Positions 16,577 through 25,064 of a stretch of 29,969 nt of DNA are shown in pieces. The notes beneath the pieces are model-generated. The model did not search any database and was not told where the DNA came from. It saw nothing but the letters and a program-made list of their open reading frames with translations. Source of the DNA: Pseudomonadota bacterium (GTDB taxonomy: Bacteria; Pseudomonadota; Gammaproteobacteria; Steroidobacterales; Steroidobacteraceae); the NCBI GenBank assembly GCA_018241455.1, contig JAFEDW010000001.1, positions 1 to 29,969 of the forward strand. Direction: 5' to 3'. The translations under genes and the position numbers were made by a program. Positions within the stretch are counted from its first letter, which is position 1; each line of letters opens with the position of its first letter.

Positions 16577-17446
16577 ATGAACATGAAGAAACTCGCAACC
16601 GCCATCGCCGTCGTCACTGCCGCGCTGGCGTCTCCCGCCGCGTTCGCGGCCTGGACGCTGAACATGACGCCGGGCATCTCGGCCATTTCACGGCGCATCT
16701 ACGACCTGCACATGGTCATGTACTGGTGGTGCGTGGCGATCGCGATCGTGGTGTTCGGTTTCATGATCTACACCATGGTGCGGTTCCGCAAATCGCAGGG
16801 CGCCGTGCCCGACACCAAGCTCGTGCACAGCACCACGGTCGAGATCATCTGGACGGTGATTCCGGTGCTGATCCTGATCATCATGGCGGTGCCGGCGACG
16901 CGCACGCTGATCGAGACCGACGATGCCTCGCACAGCCAGCTGACGATCCGCATCACCGGTTACCAGTGGAAATGGGGTTACCAGTACGTCGACTCCGGCG
17001 TCGAAGTGCTCTCGACGCTCGATCGCGCCAGCAACGCGGCGCGCCAGCTCGGCTCGAACATCGACCCGGCCACGGTGCCGAATTACCTGCTGAACGTCGA
17101 TCACCCGCTGGTCGTACCGGCCGGCGTGAAGGTGCGGCTGCTGATCAGCGCGCAGGACGTGATCCATTCGTGGTGGGTGCCGGCGCTCGCGATCAAGAAG
17201 GACGCGATCCCCGGCTTCGTCAACGAAGCCTGGTTCAACATCGACGCCGACAAGACCGGCCTGTACCGCGGCCAGTGCGCGGAACTGTGCGGCCGCGACC
17301 ACGGCTTCATGCCGATCGTCATCGACGTGCGCAGCAAGGCTGATTTCGAGGCCTGGCTGAAGACGCAGCAGGCCATGCAGCGGCCGGCCGATCCGGCTGC
17401 GCCGGCGGTCGCGACGGCGGCCCCGGCGCCAGCGCACACCGGCTGA
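16577..17446 (+). CDS. coxB: Cytochrome c oxidase subunit II
   Basis: Carries the CuA centre that receives electrons from cytochrome c on the periplasmic side of the aa3 oxidase. An N-terminal signal peptide (MNMKKLATA... ending near AFA-A) is followed by two transmembrane helices and a cupredoxin domain. CuA ligands are visible in VIHSWW and GQCAELCGRDHGFM (His, Cys, Cys, His, Met); the aromatic patch YQWKWGYQY is the electron entry region. No fused cytochrome c domain is present: the protein ends at 289 residues with an Ala/Pro tail. It is the first gene of the cox operon, followed by coxA after 67 bases. Confidence 0.97.
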   Translation: MNMKKLATAIAVVTAALASPAAFAAWTLNMTPGISAISRRIYDLHMVMYWWCVAIAIVVFGFMIYTMVRFRKSQGAVPDTKLVHSTTVEIIWTVIPVLILIIMAVPATRTLIETDDASHSQLTIRITGYQWKWGYQYVDSGVEVLSTLDRASNAARQLGSNIDPATVPNYLLNVDHPLVVPAGVKVRLLISAQDVIHSWWVPALAIKKDAIPGFVNEAWFNIDADKTGLYRGQCAELCGRDHGFMPIVIDVRSKADFEAWLKTQQAMQRPADPAAPAVATAAPAPAHTG

Positions 17447-17513
17447 TCGCCAGGCAACGCCGCCAGCAAACGCAACACTTTCCACCAGGATTCAAGCCCG
17501 CGAGATCATCAAC

Positions 17514-19130
17514 ATGGCCTACTCCGCTACCGCCGAATCCCACGAACACCACGATCACAAGCCCTCGGGCCTGTGGCGCTGGCTGTCGACCACGAACCAC
17601 AAGGACATCGGCACGCTGTACCTGATCTTCGCCGGCGTCATGTTCTTCGTCGGCGGCTCGATGGCCATGGTGATCCGCCTCGAGCTGTTCAAGCCGGGCA
17701 TGCAGTTCCTCGATCCGGCGTTCTTCAACTCGATGACCACGGTGCACGCGCTGGCGATGATCTTCGGCGCGGTGATGCCGGCCTGGGTCGGCCTCGCGAA
17801 CTGGATGATCCCGCTGCAGGTGGGCGCGCCCGACATGGCGCTGCCGCGCATGAACAACTTCAGCTTCTGGCTGCTGCCGTTCGCGTTCACGCTGCTGCTG
17901 ATCGGCTTCTTCGTGCCGGGCGGCGCGCCGGCCGGCGGCTGGACGCTGTATCCGCCGCTGGTGCTGCAGGGCGGCGATTCGTTCCCGCTGGCGATCTTCG
18001 CGATCCACCTGATGGGCGCCTCATCGATCATGGGCGCGATCAACGTCATCGTGACGATCATGAACATGCGCGCGCCGGGCATGACGCTGCTGCGCATGCC
18101 GCTGTTCGTGTGGACCTGGCTGATCACCGCCTACCTGTTGATCGCGGTGATGCCGGTACTCGCCGGCGCGGTGACGATGCTGCTGACCGACCATTTCTTC
18201 GGCACCAGCTTCTTCAGCGCTTCGGGCGGCGGTGACCCGGTGATGTTCCAGCACGTGTTCTGGTTCTTTGGGCACCCCGAGGTGTACATCCTGATCCTGC
18301 CGGCCTTCGGCATCGTCTCGGAAGTGATCCCGACTTTCTCGCGCAAGCCGCTGTTCGGCTACGAAGCAATGGTCTACGCGACCGCCTCGATCGCGTTCCT
18401 GTCGTTCATCGTGTGGGCGCACCACATGTTCACGGTCGGCATGCCGCTCGCCGGCGAACTGTTCTTCATGCTCTCGACGATGCTGATCGCGATTCCGACC
18501 GGCGTGAAGGTGTTCAACTGGTCTGCCACGATGTGGAAGGGTTCGCTCACTTTCGAGCCGCCGATGCTGTTCTGCCTCGCGTTCCTGTTCCTGTTCTCGA
18601 TCGGCGGCTTTTCGGGCCTGATGCTCGCGATCGCGCCGGCGGATTTCCAGTACCAGGATACCTATTTCGTCGTCGCGCACTTCCACTACGTGCTGGTGCC
18701 GGGTTCGATCTTCACGATCATCGCGGCGGTGTACTACTGGCTGCCGAAGTGGACCGGCCACATGTACGACATGACGCTGGCGAAGTGGCACTTCTGGCTG
18801 TCGACGATCTTCGTCAACGTGCTGTTCTTCCCGCAGCATTTCCTGGGCCTCGCCGGCATGCCGCGCCGCATTCCCGATTACGCCACGCAGTTCGCCGACT
18901 GGAACATGGTCTCGTCGATCGGCGGCTTCGGCTTCGGGCTCTCGCAGCTGCTGTTCCCGTACATCGTGATCAAGTGCATCCGCGGCGGCGAGAAAGCCGC
19001 GGCCCGCGTCTGGGAAGGCGCGCACGGCCTCGAGTGGGAAGTGCCGTCGCCGGCGCCGTACCACACTTGGGAAACCGCGCCGAGCCTGGCCGTGATCCAC
19101 AGCGGCGGCGAGCACTGGACCGAGGACTGA
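17514..19130 (+). CDS. coxA: Cytochrome c oxidase subunit I
   Basis: Catalytic heme-copper oxidase subunit, 538 residues, twelve transmembrane helices. Heme a ligand H78 is in TTVHALAM. FWFFGHPEVYILILPAFG supplies the CuB histidine, the cross-linked Tyr and the D-channel Glu. WAHHMF has two further CuB histidines, GVKVFNW holds the K-channel Lys, and DTYFVVAHFHYVL gives the heme a3 and a ligands. These make it an A-type aa3 oxidase. The N-terminus is His-rich (HEHHDH). A GAG-containing ribosome site lies about ten bases before the ATG. Confidence 0.98.
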   Translation: MAYSATAESHEHHDHKPSGLWRWLSTTNHKDIGTLYLIFAGVMFFVGGSMAMVIRLELFKPGMQFLDPAFFNSMTTVHALAMIFGAVMPAWVGLANWMIPLQVGAPDMALPRMNNFSFWLLPFAFTLLLIGFFVPGGAPAGGWTLYPPLVLQGGDSFPLAIFAIHLMGASSIMGAINVIVTIMNMRAPGMTLLRMPLFVWTWLITAYLLIAVMPVLAGAVTMLLTDHFFGTSFFSASGGGDPVMFQHVFWFFGHPEVYILILPAFGIVSEVIPTFSRKPLFGYEAMVYATASIAFLSFIVWAHHMFTVGMPLAGELFFMLSTMLIAIPTGVKVFNWSATMWKGSLTFEPPMLFCLAFLFLFSIGGFSGLMLAIAPADFQYQDTYFVVAHFHYVLVPGSIFTIIAAVYYWLPKWTGHMYDMTLAKWHFWLSTIFVNVLFFPQHFLGLAGMPRRIPDYATQFADWNMVSSIGGFGFGLSQLLFPYIVIKCIRGGEKAAARVWEGAHGLEWEVPSPAPYHTWETAPSLAVIHSGGEHWTED

Positions 19131-19134
19131 AACC

Positions 19135-19260
19135 GTGAGCGCCGGAGCACCATCGGAGCAGCAGCGGCGCGTGCGCCGCACGACCATCATGCTCGTGCTG
19201 CTGGCGCTCGCGATCTACGTCGGTTTCATCGTGCTGACCGTGCACCGGAGCCACGGGTGA
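19135..19260 (+). CDS. Small cytochrome oxidase assembly-type membrane protein (41 aa)
   Basis: A short reading frame with GTG start at 19135, four bases after the coxA stop, ends at TGA 19258-19260, overlapping the ctaG start (GTGA). The product has a basic N-terminus (EQQRRVRRTT) and a single hydrophobic helix (IMLVLLALAIYVGFIVL). Betaproteobacterial and some gammaproteobacterial cox operons have a similar about 40-residue 'cytochrome oxidase small assembly protein' at this exact place. The function is not established. Support comes from position, tight overlap at both ends and membrane topology. Confidence 0.75.
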   Translation: MSAGAPSEQQRRVRRTTIMLVLLALAIYVGFIVLTVHRSHG

Positions 19261-19883
19261 AGAACGCCGAGGTGAACGGGCCCGCCGCAAGCGAGCCGGC
19301 CGCGCTCCGGCGCAGCAACCGCTCGCTGACCGGCAAGCTGTGGTTCTTCGTCGCGGGCAGTTTTGCGTTCGGATTCGCGCTCGTGCCGTTGTATCGCGTG
19401 CTGTGCTCGGTCACCGGCTTCGGCGACCAGAAGCTGCTGACCGAGGCGGTGGCGGCGCCGATCAGCGCCGCGAATGCGGCCGAAGGCGCCAACGCGCCGA
19501 CCGCCGCAGGGATCGACCAGTCGCGCACGGTCACGGTCGAATTCATGGCCAACCTGCCGACGGTCGGCAACTGGGAATTCCAGCCGGTGCAGAAGACCCT
19601 GCAGGTGCACCCCGGGCAACTCTACGAGGCGGACTTCATCGCGCACAACCTCACCGGCCACGACACCGTCGCGCAGGCGGTGCCGAACATCGCACCGGGC
19701 GAAGCGGCGAGCTGGTTCCACAAGACGCAATGCTTCTGCTTCTCGCCGCAATCGTTCAAGCGCGACGAGCAGCGCGTGCTGCCGGTACGTTTCTTCATCG
19801 ACCGCGCACTGCCCGCGTATGTCGATCGCGTCACGCTCAGCTACACTTTCTATGACGTCGCAGCAGGCGTCGCCGCCCGCTAG
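19257..19883 (+). CDS. ctaG: Cytochrome c oxidase assembly protein CtaG/Cox11
   Basis: Copper chaperone that delivers copper to the CuB site of CoxA from the periplasmic side. One N-terminal transmembrane helix (LWFFVAGSFAFGFALVPLYRVLCSVTG) is followed by the Cox11 domain with the copper motif CFCFSPQSF. VEFMANLPTVGNWEF and LSYTFYDV are also typical. At 208 residues it is slightly longer than many homologues because of an Ala-rich loop (VAAPISAANAAEGANAPTAAG) after the first helix. The start is GTG 19257, overlapping the stop of the 41-residue gene. Confidence 0.95.
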   Translation: MKNAEVNGPAASEPAALRRSNRSLTGKLWFFVAGSFAFGFALVPLYRVLCSVTGFGDQKLLTEAVAAPISAANAAEGANAPTAAGIDQSRTVTVEFMANLPTVGNWEFQPVQKTLQVHPGQLYEADFIAHNLTGHDTVAQAVPNIAPGEAASWFHKTQCFCFSPQSFKRDEQRVLPVRFFIDRALPAYVDRVTLSYTFYDVAAGVAAR

Positions 19884-19909
19884 AGACCGGACAATCCCAG
19901 GGAAACATC

Positions 19910-20800
19910 ATGTCGCACTCACACGCCCCGGCCGATTCCAGCAAGTACTACCTGCCGCACGGCACGCCGTGGCCGATCATCGGTTCGGTGGCCTTGTTCA
20001 CGACGATGCTCGGCGTGGCGGCCTGGCTCAATGACTGGTTCGGTCCCGAGGTCTTTGCGCTGGGCCTGGCGCTGCTGGCCGTGATGTTCATCGGTTGGTT
20101 CCGCACCGTCATCAACGAGAACCAGCAGGGCGTGTACAACCTGCACGTCGACCGCTCGTTCCGCATGGGCATGATCTGGTTCATCTTCTCCGAGGTCATG
20201 TTCTTCGCCGCCTTCTTCGGCGCGCTGTTCTATGCGCGCACGCTGTCGGTGCCGTGGATCGGCGGCGAAGGCGTGAAGGTCTTCAACAAGATCTTCCTGT
20301 GGCAGAACTTCGATGCCGGATGGCCGACTAATGGCCCGGCGCACCTCGGACCACGCGCCGATGGCACGTTCGAAGTGATCCCGGCCTTTGGCGTACCGGC
20401 GCTGAACACCGCGATCCTGCTCACCTCGGGCGTCACGATCACGATCGCGCACCATGCGCTGAAGGCCGGCAACCGCGGCGTGCTGAAGGTATTCCTCGCG
20501 CTGACCTTCCTGCTGGGCTTCCTGTTCGTCACGCTGCAGGCGCGCGAATACGGCGAGGCCTACATGCACAAGGGCCTGCAGCTCTCGACCGGTATCTACG
20601 GCTCGACGTTCTTCATGCTGACCGGCTTCCACGGCCTGCACGTGACGATCGGCGCGATCATGCTGACGATCATCTGGCTGCGCACGCTGAACGGGCATTT
20701 CACGCCGACGCGGCATTTCGGCTTCGAAGCCGTGGCCTGGTACTGGCACTTCGTCGACGTGGTCTGGCTGGGCCTGTTCATCTTCGTCTACTGGATCTAG
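19910..20800 (+). CDS. coxC: Cytochrome c oxidase subunit III
   Basis: Seven-helix membrane subunit of the aa3 oxidase that stabilises subunit I during turnover. Conserved elements include FSEVMFFAAFFGALFYAR, a LQAREYGEA segment with acidic residues, GFHGLHVTIGAIML and the ending WHFVDVVWLGLFIFVYW. GGGAAAC before the ATG provides a ribosome site. It is the last recognised cox gene; ctaA, ctaB and SURF1, often next in such operons, are not in the window. Confidence 0.97.
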   Translation: MSHSHAPADSSKYYLPHGTPWPIIGSVALFTTMLGVAAWLNDWFGPEVFALGLALLAVMFIGWFRTVINENQQGVYNLHVDRSFRMGMIWFIFSEVMFFAAFFGALFYARTLSVPWIGGEGVKVFNKIFLWQNFDAGWPTNGPAHLGPRADGTFEVIPAFGVPALNTAILLTSGVTITIAHHALKAGNRGVLKVFLALTFLLGFLFVTLQAREYGEAYMHKGLQLSTGIYGSTFFMLTGFHGLHVTIGAIMLTIIWLRTLNGHFTPTRHFGFEAVAWYWHFVDVVWLGLFIFVYWI

Positions 20801-20816
20801 CCGCAAGGCACTGCGG
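20801..20816 (+). terminator. Weak hairpin after coxC
   Basis: CCGCA and TGCGG form a 5-bp stem with a 6-base loop directly after the coxC stop. No T-run follows, so this is only a possible stop or stabilising hairpin at the 3' end of the cox transcript. Confidence 0.25.
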
Positions 20817-20830
20817 CCCGCGGATCGCCG

Positions 20831-21844
20831 ATGCGCCGTGAACCGACCAGCCGCGCAGGCACCGTGCATCGGCTGACGATCGACAGCGCGCTGCTCGGCG
20901 CGAACCTGGTCGGCGCCCCGGCTTCGCGCATCGTCGATGTCTACGTGCCGCATGGCCAGGATGGCCGCGGACTACCGCTGCTCGTCGACCTGGTCGGCTA
21001 CACCGCCGGCGGGCCGGCGCACACCAACTGGAAGAACTTCGGCGAGAATGCGCCCGAGCGGCTCGATCGCCTGATCGGCGCCGGCGCGATGCCGCCGGTC
21101 GTGGTTGCGTTTCCCGATTGCTTCACGCGGCTCGGCGGCAACCAGTACATCAACAGCGCCGCGCAGGGTCCGTGGGCCGATTTCCTGGTGCGCGAGATGG
21201 TGCCGCGTGTCGAGCGCGACTTCGGCTGCGGCGGCAGCGGGCGCCGCGGCGTGTTCGGCAAGAGCTCGGGGGGCTACGGCGCGATCGTGCACGCGATGCT
21301 GTATCCGGATTTCTGGGCGGCCGCGGCCAGCCACTCGGGCGACATGGGATTCGAGACCTGCTACCTGCCCGGGCTCGTGCGCAGCTTGCGCGAGTTCGCG
21401 CGCGCCGGCGGCATCAAGCCCTGGCTCGAGGAGTTCGAGAAGCGGCCGAAGGTCAAGGACGATGATGTCGAGACGCTCGAGATGCTCGCCATGTGCGCCA
21501 GCTACGATCCGGATCCGGCGGCCTACATGGGTGTGCGCCTGCCGCTCGACCTGGAAACCGCGGAGATCATCCCGGAACGCTGGGCGAATTTCGCGAAATG
21601 GGATCCGCTCAACATCGTGCAGACCCGCGGCCCAGGGCTCAAGGCATTGCGCGCGTTGTACATCGATTGCGGCAACATCGATCAGTTCAACCTCGTCTAC
21701 GGCGCACGCCGGCTGCACCGCGCGCTCGAGCGCCTCGGCGTGGCGCATCGCTACGAGGAATTCCCGGACAACCACTCGAACGTCGACTACCGCATGGACA
21801 TCAGCCTGCCGTTCCTCGCGGCGGCACTGACACCCCGCGGCTGA
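20831..21844 (+). CDS. Putative esterase (esterase D/Fes family alpha/beta hydrolase)
   Basis: The 337-residue protein has the nucleophile motif GKSSGGYGA (Ser145), acid candidate in YIDCGNIDQFN, and His in FPDNHSNVDYR, the arrangement of the putative-esterase family (S-formylglutathione hydrolase, Fes, mycolyltransferase type). No signal peptide is seen, so it is likely cytoplasmic. The substrate cannot be named. It lies 30 bases after coxC and 18 bases before the molybdopterin enzyme in the same direction, so it may share transcripts with either. No clear ribosome site precedes the ATG. Confidence 0.85.
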   Translation: MRREPTSRAGTVHRLTIDSALLGANLVGAPASRIVDVYVPHGQDGRGLPLLVDLVGYTAGGPAHTNWKNFGENAPERLDRLIGAGAMPPVVVAFPDCFTRLGGNQYINSAAQGPWADFLVREMVPRVERDFGCGGSGRRGVFGKSSGGYGAIVHAMLYPDFWAAAASHSGDMGFETCYLPGLVRSLREFARAGGIKPWLEEFEKRPKVKDDDVETLEMLAMCASYDPDPAAYMGVRLPLDLETAEIIPERWANFAKWDPLNIVQTRGPGLKALRALYIDCGNIDQFNLVYGARRLHRALERLGVAHRYEEFPDNHSNVDYRMDISLPFLAAALTPRG

Positions 21845-21862
21845 CCGGGTTAGACTGAACGC

Positions 21863-23887
21863 ATGGCGGAAAAGCCCAGCGTCTGCCCGCTCGACTGCCC
21901 CGACACCTGCAGCCTGACGGTGACCGTGGCCGACGAGCAGATCGTGTCGGTCAAGGGTTCGAAGGCCAATCCGATCACGCGCGGCGCGATCTGCGCCAAG
22001 GTGGCGCGCTTCTATCCCGAGTTCGTGCATGGCCCGAACCGCCTGCGCCATCCGCTGCGCCGCACCGGCGCGAAGGGCGCCGGTGAGTTCACGCGCATCA
22101 CGTGGGCCGCGGCGCTCGATGAGATCCACGCGCGCGTCAATGCGGTGATCGCACGGCACGGGCCGCAGGCCGTGATGCCGCTCAACTACGCCGGCCCGCA
22201 GGGCTTGCTGGCGAGCGATTCCATGTCGCTGCGCTTCTTCCACCAGATGGGCGCGACGCAGCTGCATCGCAGCGCGTTGTGCGGCGGCATCCGCAGCCAG
22301 GCCTATGCCGGCATGTTCGGCGAAGCGCCGGGCACGCCATTGCAGCAGGCGAGCCTGGCGCAGCTGATCATCGTCTGGGGCAACAACGCCACCGCCTGCA
22401 ACCTGCACCTGATGCGCCAGATCAACATGGCCAAGCGCAACGGCGCGAAGCTCGTGGTCATCGATCCGCGGCGCATCAAGGCCGCCGACCAGGCGCATCT
22501 GTTCCTGGCCGTGCGACCGGGGACGGACGTCGTGCTGGCGTTTGCGCTCGCCTGCGAACTCGAGCGACAGGGCGGGCTCGATCGCGCGTTCATCGACGCG
22601 CACGTGCTCGGGTTCGATGCCTACATGGCCGTGGCGCGCGAATATCCGGCCGCGCGCGCCGCGGAGATCTGCGGGCTCGCCGTCGACGACATCGTCCGGC
22701 TGGCGCAGTGGTACCGCGAGGCGACGCCAGCAGTCATCGCCTGGGGCAACGGGCTCGAACGCAACCAGAACGGCGGTTCGGGCATTCGCGCAATCGCCGC
22801 GTTGCCGGCGCTCGCGGGCAAGTTCGGCGTGCCCGGCGGCGGACTGATCGCGGCGGCCGGCAATGCGTATCCGACCACTTCCGATGCGTTGACGCGCCCT
22901 GATCTTGCGCCGCCGAATACGCGCACGCTGAACATCATCGATGTGGGCGGTGCGCTGCTCGACCCGACGCTGGCGCCGCCGATCGACGCGATCTTCATCT
23001 ACAACCACAATCCGCTGATCGTGCATCCGGACCAGAATCGCATGCGCCGCGCGCTGGCCCGCGATGACCTGTTCACCGTCGGAATCGACGTGGCGATGAC
23101 CGACAGCATGCAGTACGCGGACATCGTGCTGCCGGCCTGCAGTCATTTCGAATACGCCGACCTGTACGCGGCGTACGGCCAGCAGTACCTGCAGCGTGCC
23201 GAGCCGGTCATCGCGCCGGTCGACGAAGCGTTGCCGAACACCGAGATCTTCCGCCGCCTCGCCGCGCGCTTCGGCTACACCGGCCCGATATTCACCGCCA
23301 GCGACGCCGAGCTCATCGACGCTGCGGTCGACAGCACTGATCCGCGCATGCGCGGCCTGCGCGGGAGTGAAGTGCCGCTCGATGCGGCGCTCAGCATGGA
23401 ATACCACGGCGCCGAGCCGGTGCTGTTCCGCAACGTGTGGCCGACGACGCCCAGCGGCAAGATCGAACTGCAATCGGCTGAGCTCGCGCGCCTGTACGAT
23501 GCGCCGTTGCCCGGTTTCCGCCCGGTCGGTTCGACGTTTCCGCTGGCGCTGATCACGCCGGCTTCGGACAAGCGCATCACCTCGACGTTTGGCGGGCTCT
23601 CGTTCAATGCCGATACGCCGGTGCTCGAGATGCATCCCGCCGACGCCGCGGGCCGCAATCTCTCCGACGGCGCGCTGGTACGCGTGTGGAACGAACTCGG
23701 CGAAGTGTTCCTGCCGCTGCGCGTCACGACGGCCATGCGCCCGGGCGTGGTGTGTTCGGAGAAGGGCGCGTGGATGCGAACCAGCCGCAACGGCCAGACC
23801 GTGTCGGCGCTCGCGCCGACGCACAAGGCCGATGTCGCCGCCGGCGCCTGCTTTAACGACGCGCGCGTCGACGTCGCGGCGGCTTGA
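21863..23887 (+). CDS. Molybdopterin-dependent oxidoreductase, single-subunit, [4Fe-4S]
   Basis: DMSO reductase-superfamily enzyme, 674 residues. The N-terminal cluster motif is C8-x3-C12-x3-C16 ... C44 (CPLDCPDTC, GAICAK). The molybdopterin-binding regions include IIVWGNNATACN, VIDPRR, IFIYNHNPL, YADIVLPACSHFEY, and a C-terminal dinucleotide-binding domain (ITPASDKRITSTFGG ... MHPADAAGRNLSDG). Cys140 in SALCGG is in the place expected for the Mo ligand (formate dehydrogenase H has selenocysteine at 140; alignment by eye). No Tat signal and no partner subunit gene is nearby, so a cytoplasmic enzyme is expected. The reaction is unknown. Confidence 0.9.
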   Translation: MAEKPSVCPLDCPDTCSLTVTVADEQIVSVKGSKANPITRGAICAKVARFYPEFVHGPNRLRHPLRRTGAKGAGEFTRITWAAALDEIHARVNAVIARHGPQAVMPLNYAGPQGLLASDSMSLRFFHQMGATQLHRSALCGGIRSQAYAGMFGEAPGTPLQQASLAQLIIVWGNNATACNLHLMRQINMAKRNGAKLVVIDPRRIKAADQAHLFLAVRPGTDVVLAFALACELERQGGLDRAFIDAHVLGFDAYMAVAREYPAARAAEICGLAVDDIVRLAQWYREATPAVIAWGNGLERNQNGGSGIRAIAALPALAGKFGVPGGGLIAAAGNAYPTTSDALTRPDLAPPNTRTLNIIDVGGALLDPTLAPPIDAIFIYNHNPLIVHPDQNRMRRALARDDLFTVGIDVAMTDSMQYADIVLPACSHFEYADLYAAYGQQYLQRAEPVIAPVDEALPNTEIFRRLAARFGYTGPIFTASDAELIDAAVDSTDPRMRGLRGSEVPLDAALSMEYHGAEPVLFRNVWPTTPSGKIELQSAELARLYDAPLPGFRPVGSTFPLALITPASDKRITSTFGGLSFNADTPVLEMHPADAAGRNLSDGALVRVWNELGEVFLPLRVTTAMRPGVVCSEKGAWMRTSRNGQTVSALAPTHKADVAAGACFNDARVDVAAA

Positions 23888-23913
23888 AGCGGCCGGGCAA
23901 CCGCTCCAACGCC

Positions 23914-25041
23914 ATGAGAGATCAGGCGGGCTTCGCGGCGAAGAGCCACTATGCCGTCCTCGATGGCCTTCGAGGTGTCGCTGCGCTGGTCGTCGTCGTA
24001 TTCCACGTGTTCGAGACCTTCGCCGACGACAATCGCTTCAGGCAAATCATCAATCACGGCTACCTGGCCGTCGATTTCTTCTTCCTGCTGTCGGGCTTCG
24101 TGGTTGCCTACGCCTATGACGATCGTTGGGGCAGGATGTCGCAGTGGGGGTTCTACAAGCGGCGCTTGATCCGCCTGCAACCGATGGTCGTGATGGGCAG
24201 CCTCATTGGCGCCGCGCTGTTCTATCTGCAGGCGGGCCCGGTTTTTCCGTTGATCTCCACGACACCTCCATGGCAGCTGCTGCTGGTCATGCTGGTGGGC
24301 TGCACGCTGCTGCCGTTGCCCCCGTCCGCGGATATCCGGGGTTGGCAGGAAATGCATCCGCTGAACGGTCCGGCGTGGTCCCTCTTCTATGAGTACATCG
24401 GCAACATTGCCTACGCCACCGTCGTGCGCAGGCTCCCTGATTTCCTGCTGACGCTGCTCGTGTTGGCCTGCGCCATCTTTCTCGTCCAGCTCGCCGTGTT
24501 TGGCGGACACGGCGACCTGATCGGGGGCTGGGCATTGGACCCCAAGGGCCTGCACATCGGATTCGCGCGGCTGCTGTTTCCTTTCTTCGCCGGCGTCCTG
24601 CTGATGCGGCTCGGGACGCGCTTCGTCGTCAGGGGAGCATTCGCGATCTGCAGCCTGCTGCTGCTGCTGGCGCTGTCGCTCCCTCGCTTCGGGGGACCCG
24701 CGCACCTATGGGTCAATGGTCTCTACGAGGCGGTGTGCGTGATCGTGGTATTCCCGCTGATCGTGGCCATCGGCGCCGGCGAGCAGGCGGTCGATGGCGT
24801 GTCGATCAGGATTGCGCGTTTCTTCGGGGATCTCTCGTATCCCCTGTACATCACGCACTATCCTTTGATCTATCTCTACACGGCGTGGGTGGAGCGCGGC
24901 AAAGTGTCGGCTTCCCGGGGCGCTCCATTCGGAGTGCTGCTCGTCATCGCGAGCATCGTGATCGCATATGCCTGCTTCAGGCTCTATGACCTGCCCGTCA
25001 GGCGCGCGCTCGCTGCAAGGTTTCTCGGCAAGGCCGCGTGA
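23914..25041 (+). CDS. Acyltransferase-3 family membrane protein
   Basis: OafA/YrhL-like O-acyltransferase, 375 residues, about ten hydrophobic helices. Family signatures are LDGLRGVAALVVVVFH (with the catalytic-type His), GYLAVDFFFLLSGFV and FYKRRLIRLQP. Such proteins acylate sugars of surface polysaccharides or other exported molecules; the acceptor is unknown. The start chosen is ATG 23914; a TTG at 23884 overlapping the preceding stop would add ten residues, and neither has a good ribosome site. Codon use includes AGG and GGA and is less GC-biased than the neighbours, hinting at separate origin. Confidence 0.87.
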   Translation: MRDQAGFAAKSHYAVLDGLRGVAALVVVVFHVFETFADDNRFRQIINHGYLAVDFFFLLSGFVVAYAYDDRWGRMSQWGFYKRRLIRLQPMVVMGSLIGAALFYLQAGPVFPLISTTPPWQLLLVMLVGCTLLPLPPSADIRGWQEMHPLNGPAWSLFYEYIGNIAYATVVRRLPDFLLTLLVLACAIFLVQLAVFGGHGDLIGGWALDPKGLHIGFARLLFPFFAGVLLMRLGTRFVVRGAFAICSLLLLLALSLPRFGGPAHLWVNGLYEAVCVIVVFPLIVAIGAGEQAVDGVSIRIARFFGDLSYPLYITHYPLIYLYTAWVERGKVSASRGAPFGVLLVIASIVIAYACFRLYDLPVRRALAARFLGKAA

Positions 25042-25059
25042 GCCGGATCTTTGCCGGCT
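25041..25059. terminator. Hairpin between convergent acyltransferase and cupin genes
   Basis: AGCCGG (25041-25046) and CCGGCT (25054-25059) form a 6-bp stem with a 7-base loop in the 23-base gap between two convergent stops. It could act on either strand, but there is no T-run, so termination is uncertain. Confidence 0.35.
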
Positions 25060-25064
25060 GGAAA

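Noticed and set aside
20972..23824. A 950-codon open frame on the minus strand
   Set aside because: It is antisense to the esterase and the molybdopterin enzyme, both with clear motifs. Long Arg/Ala/His-rich antisense frames are expected in GC-rich DNA.
21863..23887. The molybdopterin enzyme as the electron donor of the Ehr-like complex
   Set aside because: It lies about 8.5 kb away behind two unrelated operons with no shared regulation visible; nothing in the window links them.
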